Source: Polyangium sp. y55x31
Lineage (GTDB): Bacteria > Myxococcota_A > Polyangia > Polyangiales > Polyangiaceae
Direction: 5' to 3'
NCBI RefSeq assembly: GCF_029946505.1
Contig: NZ_JARZHG010000054.1
Coordinates: 1 to 64,000 of the forward strand
DNA: 64,000 bases
Shown: positions 21,056 to 29,350 of the stretch, piece after piece
How positions within the stretch are numbered: the stretch's first letter is position 1
Layout of the letters: every line of letters begins with the position of its first letter
Made by a program: the position numbers and the translations under genes
The notes under the pieces: model-generated
Databases searched by the model: none
What the model saw: the letters and a program-made list of their open reading frames with translations, nothing else
Told to the model about the DNA's origin: nothing

Positions 21056-22111
21056 ATGGAAGCGAAATCCGAGGTGATTGAGCGGCTCGAAGCGAAGGCG
21101 AACCGCGCCTTTCCGCACGTGCTCGCCGCGCGTGACCTCTCCGCGCGGACGCTCGAAAAGCTCCGCGAGCTTCTCCGCGGGCACGATCCGGAGGACGCGA
21201 GCATCGTCGTCTTCGGCTCGTTTGCTCGCGGCGAGTACACGCCTGGCAGCGACATCGACTGGACGCTGCTCGTCGACGGGCGCGCGGACCGGGTCCACTT
21301 CGAAGAGGCCGTGGCGATCACGCGTATCCTCGACGCGGCGAAGTTCCAGCCGCCGAGCCCGTTCGGCGTGTTCGACAACGTGTCCTTCAGCCACCCCTTG
21401 CTGCACCTCATCGGGGGCCACGACGACACGAACCGCAACACCACGCAGCGCATCCTGCTCCTGCTCGAGTCGATCGCGATCGGCCAGAGGGAGGCGCTCG
21501 ATCGGGTCGTCGACCTCGTGCTGCACCGCTACGTCTCCGACGACCGTGGTCTTTTGTTCTCCAAGCGTTCGAAGCTCGTGCCGCGTGTCCTCTTGAACGA
21601 CATCATCCGGTACTGGCGCACCATCACCGTCGACTTCGTGAACAAGCAGGGCTTCAAGGGCGGCTGGGCGCTGCGCAACATCAAGCTGCGCATGAGCCGC
21701 AAGCTGCTCTTCGCGAGCGGGATGCTGGCGTGCTTCTCGCTCGAGCTCTTTGGCAAGGGCGAGTTTCGGCGCGGTGAGGGCGGCCTGGATCCGACACGTG
21801 TCGTCCGCTACCTCCGTGAGCGTCTCCGCCTCTCGCCGTTCGAGCAGATGTGCGAGGTCCTGCTTCGGCCTGCGATCTCCGTCGAGACCGCGCAGAAGGT
21901 GATGAGCTCGTACGACGCCTTCATGGCCATCCTCTCGGACGAGGACAAACGTCGACACCTCTCCGATCTCCCGTTCGAAGCCTTCAACCAAGACGCGCTC
22001 TGGAAGGAAGCGACGAACTTGACCTACACCTTCCAGGACGGGCTCGATCAGGTCTTCTTCCTGGAGGACGAAGAGATCGCCGGGCTCGTGCGGCAATTCG
22101 GCGTGTTCTGA
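21056..22111 (+). CDS. MNT-type nucleotidyltransferase with C-terminal helical domain
   Basis: A 351-residue protein. Its N-terminal minimal nucleotidyltransferase fold carries GSFARGEYTPGSDIDW (G54-S55, catalytic D66 and D68). The remaining 230 residues are helical, with RYWRTITVDFVNKQ and WALRNIKLRMSRKLLFASGM, and could be substrate-binding or HEPN-like, but no RxxxxH motif was located. Such enzymes transfer nucleotides to small molecules, RNA or proteins; the target here is unknown. ATG 21056 has AGGA upstream; GTG 21023 is an alternative. It is divergent from the rnr operon and near the Septu genes. Confidence 0.8.
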   Translation: MEAKSEVIERLEAKANRAFPHVLAARDLSARTLEKLRELLRGHDPEDASIVVFGSFARGEYTPGSDIDWTLLVDGRADRVHFEEAVAITRILDAAKFQPPSPFGVFDNVSFSHPLLHLIGGHDDTNRNTTQRILLLLESIAIGQREALDRVVDLVLHRYVSDDRGLLFSKRSKLVPRVLLNDIIRYWRTITVDFVNKQGFKGGWALRNIKLRMSRKLLFASGMLACFSLELFGKGEFRRGEGGLDPTRVVRYLRERLRLSPFEQMCEVLLRPAISVETAQKVMSSYDAFMAILSDEDKRRHLSDLPFEAFNQDALWKEATNLTYTFQDGLDQVFFLEDEEIAGLVRQFGVF

Positions 22112-22128
22112 TCGGAGCCGTGGTTGCG

Positions 22129-22156
22129 CGTGTGGTCGTGGCGGAGTAACCACACG
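22129..22156. promoter_or_regulatory. Inverted repeat ahead of the MFS pump
   Basis: CGTGTGGT and ACCACACG form a perfect 8-bp inverted repeat with a 12-base centre, between the nucleotidyltransferase stop (22111) and the transporter ATG (22165). It could be an operator for the pump or a weak RNA hairpin. No T-tract follows. Confidence 0.4.
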
Positions 22157-22164
22157 GCCTTGCC

Positions 22165-23652
22165 ATGTCGGTTCCAGACGAACGACGCACGCATCGAGGC
22201 CTGACCGTCGCGGGCCTCGTGCTCGCCCTCGCCATGGCCGCGCTCGAGGCGACCGTCGTGGCCACCGCGATGCCCACCGTCACCGGGGATCTCGGCGGCA
22301 TCGAGTATTACGCGTGGGTCACGAACGCCTACCTGATCACGTCGGCGATCTCGGTCCCCATCTTCGGCAAGCTCGCGGATCTGCACGGTCGAAAGCCCGT
22401 GCTGCTCGCAGGGATCGCGATCTTCCTCCTGGGATCGGCGGCGAGCGGGGCGGCGCAGTCGATGCCCGCGCTCATCGCGTTCCGCGCGATCCAGGGCCTC
22501 GGCGCAGGGGCGATGCAGCCGATGCCGATCACGATCATCGGCGACATCTTCGGCATCGAGGAGCGATCGCGGCTGCAAGGGCTCTTCGGCGCGGCGTGGG
22601 GCTTCTTCGGGCTCGTCGGGCCGATCATCGGCGGCGTGATCGTGCAGAACGTGTCCTGGCGGTGGGTGTTCTACATGAACCTGCCGTTCGGGGTCGCGGC
22701 CGCGGCGCTCATCACGACGGCGCTGCACGAGCGCGTGGAGCGGAAGAAACGAAAGCTCGATCTCGCAGGTGCTTTCCTGCTCGCGAGCTTCGTGACGGCG
22801 CTGCTGCTCGCGAGCTCCGGAGTGCACGACGAGTCCAGGTGGGCGTTCGTCCTCGCCACGGTTCTGCTCCTCGGGGCCTTCCTGTTCGTCGAGTCCCGCG
22901 CGGAGGAGCCGCTCTTGCCGCTCGGGCTCTTCACGCGCCGGGTGATCGCGTTTTCCTCGGCGATCGGCGCGGTCATCGGCGGCGCGATGGTCGCCATCCT
23001 GACGTACGTGCCCCTGTTCATTCAGGGCGTGCGCGGCGGCACGCCGACCGAGGCAGGCAGCTCCATCACGCCCATGCTCGTCACGTGGCCGATCGCGAGC
23101 ACGCTCGGCGGCAGGCTCATTCCGAGGGTAGGCTTCCGGGCGCTCGTTCGCCTCGGCATGGGGTGCACGGGCGTGGCCGCGGTCGCCTTGCCCCTCGTCG
23201 CGGATCGAATGCCGCTCGGGCTTCGCGTGGTGACCGCGCTCTTCGGGATCGGGATGGGCCTGGCCAACACGGCGCTCATCATCGGCGTGCAGACCTCGGT
23301 CGGCTGGGAGCAGCGAGGCATCGCGACCGCGAGCTCGATGTTTTTCCGGACGATCGGCGGGGCCGTGGCGGTCGGCGTGATGGGCGGCGTGATCGTGACC
23401 GCGCTGGAGAAGGACGCGTCGCTGCCGAAGGATGCGGCGAGTCGCGCGCTCTCGCGCGAGGGGATGAACGCGCTCGGGCCCGACGTCGTGCAGCGGATCG
23501 CGGGGCTGCTCGACGCGGGGCTCGGGACGGTGTTCTGGATGATCGCGGTGCTCGGCGTCCTCGCGTTCATCGGGGCCCTGTTTTTCCCGAACGTACCCCT
23601 GGAGACGAAGGCCGCGAAGCCTGCGCCCGCGCCTGCGCCTCCTGCGCATTGA
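22165..23652 (+). CDS. MFS drug efflux transporter, DHA2 family
   Basis: A 495-residue integral membrane protein with about 14 hydrophobic segments. DHA2 landmarks: LEATVVATAMPTVTGDLGG in the first helix, the loop GKLADLHGRKPVLL (motif A), RAIQGLGAGAMQPM, and motif C-like GLVGPIIGGVI. The family exports drugs or other small molecules by proton antiport. The C-terminus is an Ala-Pro tail. No neighbouring TetR or MarR regulator is present; the inverted repeat just upstream may be a site for a distant regulator. Confidence 0.92.
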   Translation: MSVPDERRTHRGLTVAGLVLALAMAALEATVVATAMPTVTGDLGGIEYYAWVTNAYLITSAISVPIFGKLADLHGRKPVLLAGIAIFLLGSAASGAAQSMPALIAFRAIQGLGAGAMQPMPITIIGDIFGIEERSRLQGLFGAAWGFFGLVGPIIGGVIVQNVSWRWVFYMNLPFGVAAAALITTALHERVERKKRKLDLAGAFLLASFVTALLLASSGVHDESRWAFVLATVLLLGAFLFVESRAEEPLLPLGLFTRRVIAFSSAIGAVIGGAMVAILTYVPLFIQGVRGGTPTEAGSSITPMLVTWPIASTLGGRLIPRVGFRALVRLGMGCTGVAAVALPLVADRMPLGLRVVTALFGIGMGLANTALIIGVQTSVGWEQRGIATASSMFFRTIGGAVAVGVMGGVIVTALEKDASLPKDAASRALSREGMNALGPDVVQRIAGLLDAGLGTVFWMIAVLGVLAFIGALFFPNVPLETKAAKPAPAPAPPAH

Positions 23653-23682
23653 TCGTTCGAGCTCCAAGGAAAGGGGCGACGC

Positions 23683-24738
23683 TCAGGGAGCGGGCGTCGT
23701 CCCCGGGATCCGCCGCGAGCGCGGCTGGATCTTGGTGACGCGTGGGTTCGGCGTGAGGTCGAGCCCGAAGGCGATGCCGAGGCTCGCGCGCACGTCGTGC
23801 AGCGGGGCGAGCTCGAGCGCGGGCGGGACGAGGCGATAGCTGCCCTCGAAGAAGGCGGAGATGGGCTCGTCGTTGATCGCGAGGATCGTCCGCTCGACGC
23901 GGGCATGGCCGAGCGCGCCGAGCTTCCACGTGCGCTCGCTGGTCCAGTGCGGGGTGATCTCGGCGCGTGTGTCGAGCGAGAGGAGCCCGTCCTGCGTTTC
24001 GAAGCGGAAGCGAATCGAGCCGGCCGTGCCGGGGGCGACGCGATGCACGAGGCGAGGGCGCGCGATCGAGTCCGCGGGGCCGGTGCCGCGCTGGGGGCCG
24101 TAGACGTCGAGGTCGTACCGCACGCCCACGCCGATCTCGATGCTGCGGCCGGGATGGTTGGAGCGCAAAGGATCGAGGTAGGCGGTGGCGCGGGCGACGG
24201 AGACGCGGAGGAAGGGGATGGCCGCGCCGTCCGCGGCGCCCGTGGGCATGGCACGCGGGACGGTGACGCGGCCGATCTCGCCGTCGAAGCCGATGTCGAA
24301 CGGGAAAGGGATGCTGAGCGGCGGTGAGGAAGGCAGGACGATACGCGGCGAGAGGTCGTGGCGGTGCGCGGCGGCGCCGTAGAGCACGGCGTCGAAGGCG
24401 GGCATGTCGCCGAACGGGCGGACGAAGGGCGCGACGAAGCCCGAGAGGACGCGTTGATCGAATTGCCATTCGACCCGCGCGGGGCCCTCGCCGAAGGCAT
24501 AACGACGGCGGACCGAGGTGCCTGCGTGGACTTCGAGGGCAGGGGTGATCCGGCCATTTTCCGTGCGGGCGCCGGAGGCGGCGGCGCCGAGGCGGATGCG
24601 GCTTTCGGGATCGAAATGAACGCGGAACGTGCGGCCCTTGGGTGAATGACGAAAGTCTCCCTCATCCGCCGCGGCCATGATGGGCGCGGTGGTGACGGCG
24701 ATCGCGGCGATCGCGGCGGTGAGGGAACGTCGGATCAC
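23683..24738 (-). CDS. Secreted envelope protein, paralogue of its upstream neighbour
   Basis: A 351-residue protein with an N-terminal signal peptide (AIAAIAVTTAPIMAAADE). The rest is beta-rich with alternating hydrophobic residues (RTFRVHFDPESRIRLGAA, IEIGVGVRYDLDVYG), compatible with an outer-membrane or periplasmic beta-barrel. The segment ILAINDEPISAFFEGSYRL parallels LVAINDQPISVRLAAEGRT in the upstream gene, so the two are paralogues. The GTG start overlaps the upstream stop (GTGA). Function unknown. Confidence 0.75.
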   Translation of the reverse strand: MIRRSLTAAIAAIAVTTAPIMAAADEGDFRHSPKGRTFRVHFDPESRIRLGAAASGARTENGRITPALEVHAGTSVRRRYAFGEGPARVEWQFDQRVLSGFVAPFVRPFGDMPAFDAVLYGAAAHRHDLSPRIVLPSSPPLSIPFPFDIGFDGEIGRVTVPRAMPTGAADGAAIPFLRVSVARATAYLDPLRSNHPGRSIEIGVGVRYDLDVYGPQRGTGPADSIARPRLVHRVAPGTAGSIRFRFETQDGLLSLDTRAEITPHWTSERTWKLGALGHARVERTILAINDEPISAFFEGSYRLVPPALELAPLHDVRASLGIAFGLDLTPNPRVTKIQPRSRRIPGTTPAP

Positions 24739-25967
24739 GGGTCCTCGAAGGCAGGCATCGGCTCGAAGACACGCGGCGGGGCGCCAAAGGACATGCGCAG
24801 GCCCGCAAAGAAGCGGAGCTCGACCGCCCGCACGTCGCGCACGAAATCGTTCTGCGTGCGGCCCTCGGCGGCGAGGCGGACCGAGATCGGCTGGTCGTTG
24901 ATCGCGACGAGCACGCCCTCGTACGCGAGCGAGCCCGCGAGGCGATTGACGGACTCGCCCGTGAGGTCGCCCGAGACGATGGTGGGGCGGCGGAACGTGA
25001 GATCACTGAAGAGATAATGCAGGCCGCCCTTGCCGAGGCTGACGCGCGACTCGATCGCGGCCGTGGGTCCGATGAAATAATTGCCCGATTTGCCGGAGAC
25101 GATCTTTCGATCCTGCCAGTGCGCGCCGAAATCGCCGCCGATTTCGATGCGGAGGTGGCTGTACATGTCGTCGGATTGCCAGGGGTTCCAGGCGAGGTGG
25201 AACTCGCCGAACTCCATGTCGAGGGCGTCGCGGAACGAGGGCTGGCGATCGAGGACGGAGAGGACGCGGAAGCCGAAGCCCATGCGCGGAAGAATCGGGT
25301 GCACGTCGGGCTCGCCGAAGAAGGTGCTGAGCCAGAAGAGCGGGCGCCTGTGCTCGTGCTGGTAATCGTAGGAGAGGAGGGTGCCGCGGAGCTCGAGGTC
25401 GGCGAAGGTCGCGCTGCCTTCGAGGATGCGGAGGTCGTGCCGGGCGCGCTTTCGCGGCGAGAGAATGCTGAGGTGGATGCCCATCTCGGCGTTCGCCCGG
25501 GCAAACGGAAAGCCCGCGGGGACGGCGAAGCCGCGGCTCGATTGCAAAGTGGGGGCCCAGCCGACGCCGATGTAAAAGCGGTTCAAGAGGTCGAATTTGA
25601 CCTGGAAGGCGCGGCCGCTCTCGCCACGCGCATAACCGGGCGGCGCCTCGGCGACCGCGGGGACCATGCGGGCGCGGCGCGCGAGCGCGCGATAGGTGTC
25701 CTCGCTGTAGGGCGTGCAGGACTGGACCTTGTCGAGCGGATCGCCGATGCCGACCATCTCGCCGGGGGCGACGAGGCACGTCTCTCCTTTGGCGTCCTGC
25801 GTGCATTGGACGCGGAGCGTCTTGCCGTCCCTCAGGTTGTAACAGCTTACGGGCTGATCCCAGCGGAGCGCAGGCGGTGCGTCGTCCGCCGCGGCAGGCG
25901 CCGCGAGCGCGAGGAGCGGGGCGGTGAGCAGCGCGGAGAAGAGGAGGCGTCGAGGAGGTGATCGCAC
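24735..25967 (-). CDS. Secreted envelope protein, beta-barrel candidate
   Basis: A 410-residue protein. The GTG at 25967 gives a good signal peptide (RRLLFSALLTAPLLALAAPAAA) and has GAGG upstream; the frame is open far upstream only in shadow sequence. An N-terminal Cys-containing part (VSCYNLRDGKTLRVQCTQ, ETCLVAPGE) precedes a long beta-rich domain with repeated aromatic strands (FQVKFDLLNRFYIGVGWAP, HLRIEIGGDFGAHW, HYLFSDLTFRRP). Likely located in the outer membrane. It forms a two-gene unit with its paralogue at 23683. No family recognised. Confidence 0.75.
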   Translation of the reverse strand: MRSPPRRLLFSALLTAPLLALAAPAAADDAPPALRWDQPVSCYNLRDGKTLRVQCTQDAKGETCLVAPGEMVGIGDPLDKVQSCTPYSEDTYRALARRARMVPAVAEAPPGYARGESGRAFQVKFDLLNRFYIGVGWAPTLQSSRGFAVPAGFPFARANAEMGIHLSILSPRKRARHDLRILEGSATFADLELRGTLLSYDYQHEHRRPLFWLSTFFGEPDVHPILPRMGFGFRVLSVLDRQPSFRDALDMEFGEFHLAWNPWQSDDMYSHLRIEIGGDFGAHWQDRKIVSGKSGNYFIGPTAAIESRVSLGKGGLHYLFSDLTFRRPTIVSGDLTGESVNRLAGSLAYEGVLVAINDQPISVRLAAEGRTQNDFVRDVRAVELRFFAGLRMSFGAPPRVFEPMPAFEDP

Positions 25968-26219
25968 GGTGTTACCTCGTGGCGAAGGCGCCGGCGCGCG
26001 AAAAGGAGATCGCTGCATCCAGCAAGCTATCACGGGAGAAGCACGCGCCGTGCCGGCAAGACGGCGGGGGAGGCAAAAAGGATCCATCTGTTCGGAAAGT
26101 GCAGAACATCGACGCCGACCGGCGGAAATTCGACAGGTGGCTGCGAAAGGGCGGACGCGGCGCGGCGCGAGATCCTGCCGACGAGGCTGCGCACGTGGCG
26201 CGCCGTGCCGAGGCCAACG

Positions 26220-26249
26220 TTGAGGGGCCCGGGGTGTCCTTGCTAGATT
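26220..26249 (+). promoter_or_regulatory. Promoter of the alpha/beta hydrolase lipoprotein gene
   Basis: TTGAGG (26220-26225), 18 bases, TAGATT (26244-26249), six bases and ATG at 26256. No Shine-Dalgarno is present; a leaderless message is predicted. Confidence 0.6.
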
Positions 26250-26255
26250 CGGCCG

Positions 26256-27959
26256 ATGATCACGACCTTCCGATCCTTGGTTCGACGGGCAAACACATTC
26301 CAGGCAGCCGTGGCCCTCACGGCGATATCCCTCGCGGGGTGCAGCGACGATCCGGCGCAAAACCCGCCCTGCGTGGGTGATGCGTGCAATCCCCCCGGGC
26401 CGATGTGCGTGCCGGCGATGGACTTCGAAGGGCTCGATGGCGGGCTCACGGCCTCGCTGCGCACGTTCTACAACGGCAGCGGCGGCGGGGGGCTCGCGCA
26501 CATCACGTATTGGGGCCTCAAGGCAGGGATGCCCGAGTTCGACGATCTTCCGGCCGAGGAGCAAGCGAAGGTCAAGAAGATGCAGGCGAGCCTCCTGCAC
26601 TCGCTGAAGCTCGCGCCAAAGGACGAGGTGTACGGCGTCGAGGTCACGGGCACGCTCGCGGTGACCGAGGGCGGGGTCACGCGGACGCAGGAGATCGTGC
26701 TGAAGGTGCCGAATGATTGGAACGGCAAGCTCGTGGTGGCCGGGACGCCGGGGACGCGCAGCGAATTCGCGAACGAAGGGACGATCGTTCCCTGGGTGCT
26801 GAAGCGCGGATATGCGTACGTGGCCGGAAACAAGGGAATGACGAACGGCGGGGTCGACGGGAACGCGACGCTCCTGACGAAGACGCACCCGACGCAGCAC
26901 TGGGGCGCGATGATGCTGGATCTCGCGGAGTGGGCCGCGACGTCGCTGGAGATCGTGACGTGCAAAGCGCCGACGCACGTGTATGCGGTGGGGCTCTCGA
27001 ACGGCGGATACCAGGTGCGGCGCGCGCTGGAGCTCGATCACGAGCGCGAGAAGGCCGGCGGGAAGAAGATTTTCGCCGGCGGGCTCGACTGGTCGGGCGC
27101 GTACTGGCCCGACGCGCGGGTGCTCGACAAGGACAAGGACGGGACGGTGACGCCGGCCGAGTATGCCGCGGCAAACCACCTCGTGAGCACGAACGAGCGC
27201 GCGGCGCTGGCCATGAAGTGGGCCTACGATCCCGCGACGCTGTCGACGCCGGACGCGTACACGCAAATGCCGCCGTTCTCGGGGGCCGAGGACGCGATGA
27301 TCGCCGCGGGCTTCGGCGCGCCGTCGGCGACGATCTGGGGCGCCTACAACACGGCGTTCGATTCGCTGAAGGCGACGCTGCCGCAATTCAAGGGGATCGG
27401 TTACTACAACTTCACGGCGTATTACTTCAAGGCGGAGCTGCTCGGCCACGATCTGGCCGAGAGCGCGGCGTATAGCTGCTTCCCGCCGAACGACATGGAT
27501 CCGCCGCCGTTCTACGCATACCTGGCCTCGGCGCCGGACGCGGGCTGGACGGCGGAGAGCGTGTCGTTTGCCCTGAAAAACGCGAACACCGGCGAGTTCT
27601 CGGCGCCGCTCGTGAGCATCCACGGCGACGCGGACGGGCTGCTCGGGGTGATCGCGAACGCGGAGGCCTATCGCGACGCGGTGACCGCGTACGGCGATCC
27701 GGACATGTATCGGCTCTACGTGGTGGCCGGCGGCGGCCACGTGGATCTGCATTCGGACGGGGTGCTCGATTTCGATTTCGACGGCACGCGGGCCGAGGAG
27801 GGCGCGCAGGACAAGTTCACGATCCTGCAGCCCTACGCAGAGCGCGCGTTCGACGCCCTCGTGGAATGGGCCGAGAAGGGGACGGCGCCGCCGCCGAGCA
27901 AGACGCTGGCCGCGGATCCAGTGAACGACGAGCTCGACGCGTCGAAGATCGAGCTATAG
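26256..27959 (+). CDS. Alpha/beta hydrolase lipoprotein, tannase/oligomer-hydrolase-like
   Basis: A 567-residue protein with signal and lipobox SLAGC (Cys29), a Cys/Pro linker (CVGDACNPPGPMC), then an alpha/beta hydrolase fold with nucleophile motif GLSNGGYQ. A late Asp in HGDADGLLG and His in GGGHVDLHSD could complete the triad. An insertion after the nucleophile contains an EF-hand-like loop (DKDKDGTVTPAEY). The overall shape recalls secreted tannase/feruloyl esterases or 3-hydroxybutyrate oligomer hydrolases; the substrate is uncertain. It is monocistronic, and its stop faces the convergent DUF4145 gene eight bases away. Confidence 0.8.
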   Translation: MITTFRSLVRRANTFQAAVALTAISLAGCSDDPAQNPPCVGDACNPPGPMCVPAMDFEGLDGGLTASLRTFYNGSGGGGLAHITYWGLKAGMPEFDDLPAEEQAKVKKMQASLLHSLKLAPKDEVYGVEVTGTLAVTEGGVTRTQEIVLKVPNDWNGKLVVAGTPGTRSEFANEGTIVPWVLKRGYAYVAGNKGMTNGGVDGNATLLTKTHPTQHWGAMMLDLAEWAATSLEIVTCKAPTHVYAVGLSNGGYQVRRALELDHEREKAGGKKIFAGGLDWSGAYWPDARVLDKDKDGTVTPAEYAAANHLVSTNERAALAMKWAYDPATLSTPDAYTQMPPFSGAEDAMIAAGFGAPSATIWGAYNTAFDSLKATLPQFKGIGYYNFTAYYFKAELLGHDLAESAAYSCFPPNDMDPPPFYAYLASAPDAGWTAESVSFALKNANTGEFSAPLVSIHGDADGLLGVIANAEAYRDAVTAYGDPDMYRLYVVAGGGHVDLHSDGVLDFDFDGTRAEEGAQDKFTILQPYAERAFDALVEWAEKGTAPPPSKTLAADPVNDELDASKIEL

Positions 27960-27967
27960 CCTGCCGG

Positions 27968-28603
27968 TCAGGAGGGCCGCTCGGGCGCGTCTGCCCCGAG
28001 CCGGCCCCGCTGGCGTCGCGCCTGCATGCGGCGGAACTTCTCCCGCAGGTGATAAAGCGTCTCGAGGAGCGCGCCGAGGAATTCGAGCGCCTCTTTCGCG
28101 TCCTGGTGCGAGGCCTTCGGGTCCGTGGGCAGGACGCCGACGTCGCCGAGGAACCGGAGCTCCTCGCCCCAGCGGCAAAGCTCCTCGCTGATGAGGCCCT
28201 TCGTGTAGAGCGCACGCAGGCCGTCGAGGAAACGCTCGTGATCGGGCGCGAACTCGCGCACCACGACCTCCAGCGTGCGCCGCGCCATGACCGCCGTGGC
28301 CATCCACGCGCCGGCCGCCTCGCACCGCAGCGTCTCCTGGTACGACTCCATCACCCGCGGCGGGAGCTCGAAATCGATGGGCCGGAGCACCGAGGGCCAG
28401 AGCTGCCGCGGCTCCGCCGCCGCGCCGTCGGTTTCGTGCTCGTATTCGACGAGCCCCACGCGGTTGCAGCGGGCGCAATGACCGAAGACGTAGTCCTTCG
28501 TGGCCCCGTCCTGCTGCTGGTACTTGTGCTCGCCGTGGTGCACGAGCTGCACCTGCATGCGACACGCCTGGCAATAAAAGCTCGGGTTGCGCTGCGTCGA
28601 CAT
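27968..28603 (-). CDS. DUF4145-domain protein with N-terminal zinc ribbon
   Basis: A 211-residue protein. An N-terminal treble of cysteines, YCQACRMQ and GHCARCNR, looks like a zinc ribbon. Then comes a helical DUF4145-like domain (ESYQETLRCEAAGAWMATAVMARRTLEVVVREF) and a basic tail. DUF4145 occurs alone or fused to restriction and other nucleic-acid enzymes; its activity is not established. GAGGAG lies five bases before the ATG. A strong GC hairpin separates it from the upstream T6SS-linked cluster, so it may be an independent unit. Confidence 0.75.
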   Translation of the reverse strand: MSTQRNPSFYCQACRMQVQLVHHGEHKYQQQDGATKDYVFGHCARCNRVGLVEYEHETDGAAAEPRQLWPSVLRPIDFELPPRVMESYQETLRCEAAGAWMATAVMARRTLEVVVREFAPDHERFLDGLRALYTKGLISEELCRWGEELRFLGDVGVLPTDPKASHQDAKEALEFLGALLETLYHLREKFRRMQARRQRGRLGADAPERPS

Positions 28604-28681
28604 GGCTACTCCTCGAGACGATGGATGCCAAGTCTTTCATGCCCGCCAGCCGAGAGCAATGCCCATTCCGTGCCCGGCGCA

Positions 28682-28710
28682 CCCGGGGCCCGGCGCGCGG
28701 GCCCCCCGGG
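28682..28710 (-). terminator. GC-rich hairpin after the 28711 gene
   Basis: Arms CCCGGGGCCCG and CGGGCCCCCCGGG flank a five-base loop, with a two-base bulge. It begins at the base after the TAG of the leftward gene. There is no T-tract, so it may be a Rho-type or attenuating structure rather than a classic intrinsic terminator. Confidence 0.45.
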
Positions 28711-29310
28711 CTACTCGTCGTCCGGCTTCTTGTCTTCGTACTTCGGCGCGAGCGGCGCGCTCTGCCCCTTCGGCTCGAGGAGCTCGAACGTATTGACGCA
28801 CAGGCCGAGCGGGACGACCCACACATCCCACACGTCGAGCGGCGCCATTCCGATGAGCGCGAACAGGCGATTGCCGTCCTCGAACATCGTGATGCGCAGC
28901 TTGAGCTTGCCGAAATCACTCGCCTGCAGCGCGACCGCCTCCGCGGCCCAGCCGAACGGGAACTTGTTCAGCTTCATGCGCTGGAGCGCGAGCTGCTGGA
29001 GATGACATTGGCGCTCGAGCCATTCGGCCACGTTGCCCTTCTTCGGCGCAGGGCGGACGCCGACCGAGAAGATGATCGGCGGGAGCATCTCCTTCGCCGC
29101 GCTGAAGAGCGCGAGCGGGACGAACTCGGACTCCTTGGAGAAGTCCATCTTGCCGACCGGCGCAGGCTGCTGGTACCAGCCGTCGGGCAGGAGAACGCTG
29201 AAATCGAGATCCGAGCGAGGCTGCCGGACCGTGACGGTGATGCAATCCTTCAGCTCTTCCTCGTTCGGGAAGACGCCTTGGGTCGGGAGATCCGGATCGT
29301 CGAGCGCCAT
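28711..29310 (-). CDS. DcrB/DUF1795-like protein, possible T6SS chaperone
   Basis: A 199-residue protein without signal peptide. It begins with strand-rich DFSVLLPDGWYQQP, a motif style seen in DcrB/DUF1795 proteins, then helices (NVAEWLERQCHLQQLALQRMKLNKF) and a final beta sheet (RITMFEDGNRLFALIG). Some DUF1795 proteins are Eag chaperones for T6SS effectors with hydrophobic N-termini; whether this one belongs there is an inference from its place at the end of a VgrG/effector operon. AAGGAAGAG precedes the ATG. A TAGACT just upstream could be an internal promoter. Confidence 0.6.
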   Translation of the reverse strand: MALDDPDLPTQGVFPNEEELKDCITVTVRQPRSDLDFSVLLPDGWYQQPAPVGKMDFSKESEFVPLALFSAAKEMLPPIIFSVGVRPAPKKGNVAEWLERQCHLQQLALQRMKLNKFPFGWAAEAVALQASDFGKLKLRITMFEDGNRLFALIGMAPLDVWDVWVVPLGLCVNTFELLEPKGQSAPLAPKYEDKKPDDE

Positions 29311-29350
29311 GTCGAGCTCTTCCTTGCTGGATTCGAGTCTAGCACCTTCG

